From: Desulfobacterales bacterium
GTDB taxonomy: Bacteria > Desulfobacterota > Desulfobacteria > Desulfobacterales > JAFDCJ01
Direction: 5' to 3'
NCBI GenBank assembly: GCA_029939875.1
Contig: JAOZSC010000084.1
Span: 1 to 8,599, forward strand
DNA length: 8,599 nt
Shown here: one piece after another, positions 1 through 5,585 of the stretch
Layout: the number at the start of each line of letters is the position of its first letter
How positions within the stretch are numbered: position 1 is the first letter of the stretch
The notes under the pieces: model-generated
Database searches by the model: none
Seen by the model: the letters and a program-made list of their open reading frames with translations, nothing else
What the model was told of the DNA's origin: nothing
Position numbers and translations under genes: made by a program

Positions 1-213
1 ACCTCCGGGCAGACGGTCAAACCCAAGGTGTACCTGGCGCTGGGCATCAGCGGCTCTTTCCAGCACCTGGGAGGGCTCAAGGGCAATCCGTTTATCGTGG
101 CGGTTAACAAGAATCCAAAAGCACCGATTTTCCAGGTGGCCGATGTCGGTGTCGTGGAGGATCTGCTCGAGTTTGCTCCGGTGCTGACGGAAAAAATACA
201 GGAAGGCAAGTAA
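1..213 (+). CDS. etfA: Electron transfer flavoprotein alpha subunit, C-terminal fragment
   Basis: This is the last 70 codons of an open frame that enters from the left edge and stops at TAA 211-213. The translated end carries the FAD-binding signature of the ETF alpha C-terminal domain: a QTVKPK stretch, then GISGSFQHL, then IVAVNKNPKAPIFQVAD and a final GVVEDLLEFAPVL helix. In the family this domain holds the FAD that takes electrons from acyl-CoA dehydrogenases and passes them to a membrane quinone oxidoreductase or, in bifurcating types, to other acceptors. It acts in the cytoplasm as a heterodimer with EtfB. The N-terminal domain and any etfB partner lie outside the window, so the bifurcating and ordinary types cannot be told apart. 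A strong terminator follows 29 bases after the stop, so this is probably the last gene of its operon. The family call is secure. Confidence 0.93.
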   Translation, partial: TSGQTVKPKVYLALGISGSFQHLGGLKGNPFIVAVNKNPKAPIFQVADVGVVEDLLEFAPVLTEKIQEGK

Positions 214-242
214 TCAGCGCAAACCTTTTTTTGCATGCCCGG

Positions 243-287
243 ACAGCCGTCTGTCTTCGTGTTGAAGCAGGCGGCTGTTTTGTTTTG
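243..287 (+). terminator. Rho-independent terminator after etfA
   Basis: An 11-bp stem pairs ACAGCCGTCTG (243-253) with CAGGCGGCTGT (268-278), with one G-U pair. The stem continues past a single bulged T into CTTC/GAAG (255-258 with 264-267), leaving a 5-nt loop. A T-rich run, TTTTGTTTT, follows directly (about 278-286). This is a textbook intrinsic terminator. It separates etfA from the efflux genes, which therefore need their own promoter. Confidence 0.9.
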
Positions 288-295
288 TCGCCAGC

Positions 296-324
296 TTGAA
301 AAAAGCCACTGGCTGTTATATAGT
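296..324 (+). promoter_or_regulatory. Predicted sigma-70 promoter for the efflux pair
   Basis: TTGAAA (296-301) and TATAGT (319-324) each match the consensus hexamers at five of six positions and are separated by 17 bp. The region downstream is strongly AT-rich. The site lies just after the etfA terminator and before the adaptor gene, where a promoter is needed. Transcription would begin near 331, giving a leader of about 170 nt before the chosen adaptor start. This is a prediction from hexamers and spacing only. Other TATA-like hexamers overlap the same stretch (for example TATATA at 317-322), so the exact -10 is uncertain. Confidence 0.5.
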
Positions 325-374
325 TAAATTTTTTAAAGATTTTTCGTAAGCTCTCAAAAAGTTGCGGTCACCCC

Positions 375-413
375 GCGCAATATGCATTTTGATCTCATTA
401 ATACATATTGCGC
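375..413. repeat. Perfect 10-bp inverted repeat in the efflux leader
   Basis: GCGCAATATG (375-384) is repeated as its exact reverse complement, CATATTGCGC (404-413), with a 19-nt AT-rich spacer. The arms are 29 bp centre to centre, close to three turns of the helix, so both would face the same side of the DNA. This suits a dimeric or paired-dimer repressor site. As RNA it could also form a 10-bp hairpin in the leader. RND pump genes are often controlled by TetR- or MarR-type regulators, but no regulator gene is present in the window. Nothing seen separates the operator and RNA-hairpin readings. It is unlikely to be a terminator because no T-run follows it. Confidence 0.6.
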
Positions 414-502
414 TCGTTTGGTAGCAGATTACCCTGTCTTATTGAGAACCTACGATTTTCCAGGTGAATGAAAATAAAGGGTATTTTTCGGGACAATTGG
501 AG

Positions 503-1780
503 ATGAAAAAAGGAGCATTATTTAAAACGGGTCGGGTTGTTATCGTGCTGGTGATGGCCATGGTCATCGCTGCTGTGCTGGTCACGTTGAAACCCGAGGC
601 CGAGCGCCGGGTGCCGGTGGAAAAAGGCCGGCTGGTGGAGGTGATGCCCGCCAGGGCCGAAAAAATAAATATGCTCATCGAGGCTTACGGCACGGTCAGG
701 CCCCGGGAAGCCCTGAAAATTATTGCCCAGGTGCGTGGGCAGATTATTGACGTGGATCCAACCTTTGAAGAGGGCGGCTTTATCCGCAAGGGGCATCTGC
801 TGATTCAAATTGACCCGCGGGATTACCAGTTGGAGGTGGAGCGCCGACAGGTGCAGATCCAGCAGGTGGAAGCCGAAATCAAGCGCCTGGACCAGGAAGT
901 ACGTAATCTGAAAATCCGGATTAAAATTGCCCGCTCGGATACCGCCCTGGCCAATAAGGAAGTTGTCAGACTCAAACGGCTGGTCGGGAAAAAAGTCGTG
1001 GCCCAGTCCAGTGTTGACCGTACTGAGCAAAAATACCTGGCCAGTTTCGAACGTCTCCAGGGCCTTAAGAACCAGCTGGCCCTGACCGGTCCGCAAAAAG
1101 AACAGCTCAAAGCCCAGTTGGCCATGGCCCGGGTTTTGCTCAAGGAGGCCCATCTGGCCCTGGAACGAACGAAAGTTGTCGCCCCTTTTGACGGCTGGGT
1201 GCTCGAAAAAACCATCGAGGCAGGACAGCACGTTAATGCCGGCCAGTATCTGGGAAGGATCTATTATGACGGGGGCCTGGAAACCGAGGTAAATATTTCC
1301 GTCAAGGACTTGAAGTGGTTTCCGGCCGGCCTGCGGGATCTGACTGCCCTTAAAACCGATATTATCTTCGACAACGACGGCGACCGTTACCATTGGAAGG
1401 GCCGGGTGACCCGCGTGAAGGCCCAGATGGAGGAAAAGACGCGCACCTTGCCCGTGGTGGTGGAAATTGATGAATCCCTTGATCCGGCAAAGAACTTGAA
1501 CCGCCAGCTGTTAAGGCCGGGTATTTTTGTGACGGTCACAATCAAGGGACGGGAGGTGGACAATGCCTATGTGCTGCCCCGGCACGTGGTGCACTCCGGA
1601 GATGTGGTGTACACCGTGGATGCCGAGTATCTGAAAATCAAACCGGTTCAGGTGCTGCGCGTTTTCAAGGACACGGTGATTATCAGTGAGGGCCTGGAAG
1701 ACGGCGATCTGATTGTCAAAAGCCCGCTGCCATCGGCGATGGAGGGGATGCGGGTCCGGCTGAAAAAAGGCAATTCCTGA
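503..1780 (+). CDS. RND efflux periplasmic adaptor (membrane-fusion protein, HlyD/AcrA type)
   Basis: This encodes a 425-residue adaptor linking an inner-membrane RND pump to an outer-membrane channel. Seen in order: a short basic N-terminus, one membrane anchor (about residues 11-28, no lipobox cysteine), the first half of a lipoyl/barrel-sandwich domain (about 60-105, with RGQIIDVDPTFEEGGFIRKG), a long charged coiled-coil hairpin (about 107-222), the second lipoyl half beginning ERTKVVAPFDGWV (about 221-233), a beta-barrel (about 259-332) and a membrane-proximal domain to the C-terminus. Order and length fit the family. The ATG at 503 is chosen because GGGA lies 9 nt upstream and the protein then starts MKKG just before the anchor. 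An in-frame GTG at 464 would add 13 residues but has no visible Shine-Dalgarno. The RND permease gene follows on the same strand, so the two probably work together. The substrate cannot be predicted. Confidence 0.9.
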   Translation: MKKGALFKTGRVVIVLVMAMVIAAVLVTLKPEAERRVPVEKGRLVEVMPARAEKINMLIEAYGTVRPREALKIIAQVRGQIIDVDPTFEEGGFIRKGHLLIQIDPRDYQLEVERRQVQIQQVEAEIKRLDQEVRNLKIRIKIARSDTALANKEVVRLKRLVGKKVVAQSSVDRTEQKYLASFERLQGLKNQLALTGPQKEQLKAQLAMARVLLKEAHLALERTKVVAPFDGWVLEKTIEAGQHVNAGQYLGRIYYDGGLETEVNISVKDLKWFPAGLRDLTALKTDIIFDNDGDRYHWKGRVTRVKAQMEEKTRTLPVVVEIDESLDPAKNLNRQLLRPGIFVTVTIKGREVDNAYVLPRHVVHSGDVVYTVDAEYLKIKPVQVLRVFKDTVIISEGLEDGDLIVKSPLPSAMEGMRVRLKKGNS

Positions 1781-1795
1781 ACCTGCATCTGAGCA

Positions 1796-1905
1796 CCAAC
1801 CCCGCGGCCTGTCGCAGGGTTGGCCAGTGAAATAAGGCTGGTATTTTTTTACTGTGTCGCTGCCCGCAGTTTGCTGCGGGCAGCTGCAATTGGCACGGGA
1901 GTGCC
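1796..1905 (+). promoter_or_regulatory. Structured inter-cistronic segment with three hairpins
   Basis: The 141 nt between the adaptor stop and the preferred permease start hold three consecutive potential hairpins. The first pairs CCAACCC (1796-1802) with GGGTTGG (1817-1823) and continues past one mismatch into GCG/CGC. The second is a perfect 11-bp stem, GCTGCCCGCAG (1859-1869) with CTGCGGGCAGC (1874-1884), closed by a TTTG loop. The third is GGCAC/GTGCC (1892-1905) around a GNRA-type GGGA loop. A run of seven T (1844-1850) lies between the first and second, preceded by a weak CCAG/CTGG stem. The pairings are seen directly. A role in attenuation, mRNA stability or control of permease translation is inferred. 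Confidence 0.5.
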
Positions 1906-1921
1906 GGAAAAACTGCAACGC

Positions 1922-4900
1922 GTGAAATCTCTCGGTAACTGGTCCATAAAAAACAATGTCACGGTCAACCTGATCATGCTGTTTATCATCGTGGCCGGCC
2001 TGCTGACGCTGGTCAAGATGCGCCGGGAGATGTTTCCCCAGTTTTCCCTGGACATGATCCATATCAGTGTGGACTACCCGGGATCCAGCCCCCAGGAGGT
2101 CGAAGAAGGCATCTGCATCAAAATTGAAGAACAGATCGAGGGCATCGACGGCATATCCCGCACGGTGTCCACTGCGCGTGAAGGCAACGGGTCGGTGGTG
2201 GTGGAACTGGAAACCGGCACCGATGTGCGCAAGGTGCTCGATGAAATCAAGGATGAAGTGGACCGCATCGACACCTTTCCAGTGGAGGCCGAAGAACCCC
2301 AGGTGGTCGAAATTATCAAGCGCGACCCCACCATCTCGGTGGCGGTTTACGGCAACCTGTCGGAAAAACGGCTGCGAAAGGCGGCCGAAAAAATCCGTGA
2401 TGATTTGCTGGACGCCAAGCCCGTGGATGTGAATCATTCCCCCGGCGTTATGGGCCTGCTCAAACAGTTTGTCCGGCGTTTTAAATTCAGGCGGCCGGAC
2501 ACCATTACCCAGGTGGACCTGGTGGGCGTGCGGGATTATGAAATTTCGGTGGAGGTTTCCGAAGAAAACCTGCGCCGCTACGGTCTTTCCTTTGACCGGG
2601 TGGTCGACGCCGTGCGCTCCGGCAGCATTGACCTTCCCGGTGGAACCATCAAAACCAAACAGGGAGAGATCCTGGTAAGGGCCAAGGGGCAGCTCTACAC
2701 CGGCAACGAATTCAAACTGCTGCCGCTGATTACCCTGGCCGACGGAACGGTGGTTCAACTCGGGCAGGTAGCCACAGTCATCGACGGTTTTAAAGATACC
2801 GACATCAAAACGCGTTTTAACGGCCAGCCGGCGGCCATTGTTCAGGTCAACCGTACCAGTGACCAGGACATCATCGAACTGACCCGCATCGTCAAGCATT
2901 ATATCGCGCAGCAGTCCCGGCTGCTTCCCGCCGATATGCAGCTGGCCGTCTGGGGCGATCTGTCGGTGATGGTCCAGGAGCGAATCGACCTGCTGCTGCG
3001 AAACGGACTGCAGGGTATTGTGCTGGTGTTCATCGCCCTGGCGCTTTTTTTGAACATTCGCCTGGCCTTCTGGGTTTCGTTCGGCATTGCGGTGTCGTTC
3101 ATGGGGGCCTTTCTGGTACTGGACTATATGGATCAGACCATCAACATGATTTCCCTGTTCGGCTTTATCATGACCCTGGGAATCGTGGTCGATGATGCCA
3201 TCGTGGTGGGAGAAAATGCCTATTCCCATTATGGACGGGGCAAAACGCCCACTGCGGCGGTGGTGGACGGCCTCACGGAAGTCGGTGGCCCGGTGTTAAT
3301 GGCGGTGGCCACCACCATCGTGGCCTTTTGCCCCCTGCTGTTCATATCCGGGCTCATGGGAAAATTCATCGCGGTGATGCCGATTGCTGTTATCGCAATT
3401 TTAGTCATGTCGCTTTTCGAGGCCCTGGTGATTCTCCCCTCCCACCTGCACCACGCCCTGGTGCATTCGGAAAGCAAAAGCCGCCGCCTGGCTTCCTGGC
3501 ATGAAAAATTGCGACGCCGGATCGACAGCGGGCTAAACTTCGTGATCGAAAAACTCTACACACCGACGGTTCGATACGTGGTTAAAAACCGCTATTTTAC
3601 GTTTTCCGTGGGGCTCGGCATTTTGATTATCAGCCTGGGGGTTGTCATCGGCGGGTACGTGCCCTTTGTTTTTTTTCCCAAGGGGGAAAGCAACTGGATT
3701 ATCGCCGAAGCCAGCTATCCGCTGGGAACCCCGTTTCGCCTGACCGAAACAGCCATTGAACGGCTGGAAAAAAAAGCGTTTGACCTCAACACGGTCCTGG
3801 CCGGCGAGATGAAAAAAAATGTTGTTCTGGTGGAAAACGCGTTTTCGCTGGTGGGGTTGATTCCCCGGCGGGATTGGAAACCGGCCCAGATCGGGAGCAA
3901 CGTGGGACAAGTGTGGATCGAGGTGGCTTCTTCGGAAAAACGGCCCCATCTTTCCACCACCCGGATCTTGAACCAGTGGCGCAGTTTGATCGGGGAGATC
4001 CCCGGCCTCGAGAGCCTGACCTTTTCAACCCTCGAAGGAGGCCCGGCCGGCAATCCTATCGAGATCCGGCTTTCCGGACAGGATTTTGATCAGCTCCAGC
4101 AAGCCGCCGAGGAGGTTAAAAAAGAAATTGAAACCTATCCGGGGACCTTCGATATTACAGATAATTTCAGACCCGGTAAACAGGAACGCAAGATTGGCGT
4201 CAAGCCCGGTGCCAGGTCCCTGGATGTGACCATGCGCGATATTGCCCGACAGGTGCGCCAGGCTTTTTACGGCGAAGAGGCCCTGCGCATTCAGCGCGGG
4301 CGTGATGATGTCAAGGTGATGGTGCGCTATACCGACCGTAACCGCAGAAGTCTTTCAGGTATCGAGGAGATGCGCATCCGCACCCGTGACGGCCGGGAAA
4401 TTCCCATCGAGGAGGTGGCCAGCATCGTTGAGGGCCGTGCCTACTCGGTTATCAACCGGGTCGACCGCAAACGCACCATTTCCGTCATCTCCGATATCGA
4501 CGAGACCCGGGCCAACGCCAACAACATCATGGCCGCCTTGAAAGCCGAGTTCCTGCCCCGTTTGATGCAGCGCTATCCGGGGCTAAAATATGACCTGGAA
4601 GGCCAGGCCAAGGAGACCCGGGAATCCCTGGACAGCATCAAGACCGGCTACGTGCTGGCCTTAATGGGCATTTTTCTTTTGCTGGCCAGTCAATTCCGTT
4701 CCTACATTCAACCCGTCATCATTATGATGGCCATACCGTTCGGGCTGATCGGAGCCGTTCTGGGTCATTTGATCATGGGCCTGGAGTTTACGATTGTCAG
4801 CATTTTCGGCATTGTGGCCCTTTCGGGCATCGTGGTCAACGATTCGCTGATTTTAATTGATTTTATCAACCGGGCCATCCGCGGCGGCATGGAAGAAACC

Positions 4901-5182
4901 CAGGCGGTGGTGGAGTCCGGCCGGGCCCGTTTCCGACCGGTGCTGCTGACCTCACTGACCACCGTTGCCGGGCTTTTTCCGCTGCTGCTCGAACGTGGCT
5001 TCCAGGCCCAGTTCCTGATTCCCATGGCGGTAAGCATCAGCTTCGGCCTGATTGCCGCCACCTTCTTGACCCTGCTGTACGTTCCCGCCCTTTATATGAT
5101 TGTCAGGGATATCACCGGCCTGTTTGCCAAAAAACCGTCGGCCCAACCTGAACTGCACATTTCCCAGAGTTCCGGTAATTAA
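1922..5182 (+). CDS. RND-family efflux transporter permease subunit (AcrB/AcrD/AcrF-like)
   Basis: This is an inner-membrane proton-driven exporter of about 1086 residues, slightly longer than the usual 1020-1050. It shows the RND layout of one membrane helix (about 13-30), a large periplasmic porter/docking loop, helices 2-6 (about 362-506), helix 7 (about 558-580), a second periplasmic loop, and helices 8-12 (about 909-1061). Helix 4 carries the proton-relay pair D424-D425 in LGIVVDDAIVVGEN. Helix 10 reads GIVVNDSLILIDF, with valine where AcrB has Lys940; I recall this from the divergent AcrB-like group with the same N-terminal porter sequence. About 29 residues (165-193) appear inserted in the first porter region. 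GTG 1922 is preferred because MKSLGNWSIKNNVTVNLIML is the normal family start, although its Shine-Dalgarno is weak (GGA, 13 nt away). GTG 1901 and TTG 1820 are in-frame alternatives, and the latter would translate through hairpins. It pairs with the upstream adaptor; the outer-membrane channel is not here. Confidence 0.93.
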   Translation: MKSLGNWSIKNNVTVNLIMLFIIVAGLLTLVKMRREMFPQFSLDMIHISVDYPGSSPQEVEEGICIKIEEQIEGIDGISRTVSTAREGNGSVVVELETGTDVRKVLDEIKDEVDRIDTFPVEAEEPQVVEIIKRDPTISVAVYGNLSEKRLRKAAEKIRDDLLDAKPVDVNHSPGVMGLLKQFVRRFKFRRPDTITQVDLVGVRDYEISVEVSEENLRRYGLSFDRVVDAVRSGSIDLPGGTIKTKQGEILVRAKGQLYTGNEFKLLPLITLADGTVVQLGQVATVIDGFKDTDIKTRFNGQPAAIVQVNRTSDQDIIELTRIVKHYIAQQSRLLPADMQLAVWGDLSVMVQERIDLLLRNGLQGIVLVFIALALFLNIRLAFWVSFGIAVSFMGAFLVLDYMDQTINMISLFGFIMTLGIVVDDAIVVGENAYSHYGRGKTPTAAVVDGLTEVGGPVLMAVATTIVAFCPLLFISGLMGKFIAVMPIAVIAILVMSLFEALVILPSHLHHALVHSESKSRRLASWHEKLRRRIDSGLNFVIEKLYTPTVRYVVKNRYFTFSVGLGILIISLGVVIGGYVPFVFFPKGESNWIIAEASYPLGTPFRLTETAIERLEKKAFDLNTVLAGEMKKNVVLVENAFSLVGLIPRRDWKPAQIGSNVGQVWIEVASSEKRPHLSTTRILNQWRSLIGEIPGLESLTFSTLEGGPAGNPIEIRLSGQDFDQLQQAAEEVKKEIETYPGTFDITDNFRPGKQERKIGVKPGARSLDVTMRDIARQVRQAFYGEEALRIQRGRDDVKVMVRYTDRNRRSLSGIEEMRIRTRDGREIPIEEVASIVEGRAYSVINRVDRKRTISVISDIDETRANANNIMAALKAEFLPRLMQRYPGLKYDLEGQAKETRESLDSIKTGYVLALMGIFLLLASQFRSYIQPVIIMMAIPFGLIGAVLGHLIMGLEFTIVSIFGIVALSGIVVNDSLILIDFINRAIRGGMEETQAVVESGRARFRPVLLTSLTTVAGLFPLLLERGFQAQFLIPMAVSISFGLIAATFLTLLYVPALYMIVRDITGLFAKKPSAQPELHISQSSGN

Positions 5183-5189
5183 GACGCGA

Positions 5190-5570
5190 TTACTCCTGGC
5201 CGCAGATGGCCGAAATTTCAATGTGCACATCTTTGGGGAGCCTGGCGATTTCCACGGCTTCGCGTGCCGGCGGATCCTGCTGGAAATAGGTTTCGTACAC
5301 CGCATTAAAGCGGGCAAAATCGTCCATGTCCTTTAAAAAACAGGAGCACTTGATCACGTTTTGCAGGCCCATTCCAGCGGCTTCGATGATGGCCTTCAGA
5401 TTTTCCAGCACCTGTTTTGTCTGGGCCTCGATATCGCCCTGAACCAGGTCGCCATTTTTCGGGTCCATGGGAATCTGTCCGGAAACAAAAAGCAGGTCGT
5501 TGATCTGCACGGCCTGGGAATAGGGCCCGATGGCGGCCGGCGCGTTGGCGGTGGTGATGATGGTTTTCAT
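5190..5570 (-). CDS. ridA: RidA/YjgF-family enamine/imine deaminase
   Basis: This is a 126-residue cytosolic protein, the normal length for the family. RidA proteins form trimers and hydrolyse reactive 2-aminoacrylate-type enamines/imines, released by PLP enzymes such as threonine or serine dehydratase, to 2-oxo acids and ammonia. Visible family marks are NAPAAIGPYSQAV at the N-terminus, SGQIPMDP (30-37), the catalytic arginine R103 in PPAREAVEIARLPKD, and E118 in HIEISAI. The last two match Arg105 and Glu120 of E. coli RidA, which argues for true deaminase activity. The ATG at 5570 is supported by an AGGAG 10 nt upstream and by the exact fit to the family start. The start overlaps the stop of the acyl-CoA synthetase gene in an ATGA, so the two are probably translationally coupled. 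Its stop lies 7 bp from the end of the convergent RND gene. The family is certain; the link to the neighbouring acyl-CoA genes is inferred. Confidence 0.95.
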   Translation of the reverse strand: MKTIITTANAPAAIGPYSQAVQINDLLFVSGQIPMDPKNGDLVQGDIEAQTKQVLENLKAIIEAAGMGLQNVIKCSCFLKDMDDFARFNAVYETYFQQDPPAREAVEIARLPKDVHIEISAICGQE

Positions 5571-5585
5571 TTCGGCGGGTCTCCT
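5567..5585 (-). promoter_or_regulatory. ATGA stop/start overlap with internal Shine-Dalgarno for ridA
   Basis: Read on the minus strand, AGGAG (5585-5581) lies inside the last codons of the acyl-CoA synthetase gene. It is followed 10 nt later by ATGA (5570-5567), where the ridA ATG shares two bases with the synthetase TGA. This arrangement commonly gives termination-reinitiation coupling, so the two proteins are expected to be made together. Confidence 0.8.

Noticed and set aside
420..433. Short inverted repeat GGTA/TACC near the adaptor start
   Set aside because: Four-base arms are expected by chance.
518..1393. Minus-strand open frame of 291 codons opposite the adaptor gene
   Set aside because: The plus strand encodes a convincing membrane-fusion protein over the same span, and the antisense translation shows no recognisable motif.
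1859..1884. The 11-bp hairpin as a rho-independent terminator after the adaptor gene
   Set aside because: No T-run follows it on either strand; the T7 tract lies upstream on the plus strand, so it is better treated as an RNA structure of unknown role.
1820..1921. 34-codon N-terminal extension of the permease from TTG 1820
   Set aside because: The extension encodes an atypical sequence through two hairpins, whereas GTG 1922 gives the standard RND start. It is kept only as an alternative.
1511..3229. Long minus-strand open frame (572 codons) opposite the adaptor end and permease start
   Set aside because: It is antisense to two clear family members. Its translation is rich in His, Gln and Asp with no domain pattern, as expected from the complement of GC-rich coding sequence.
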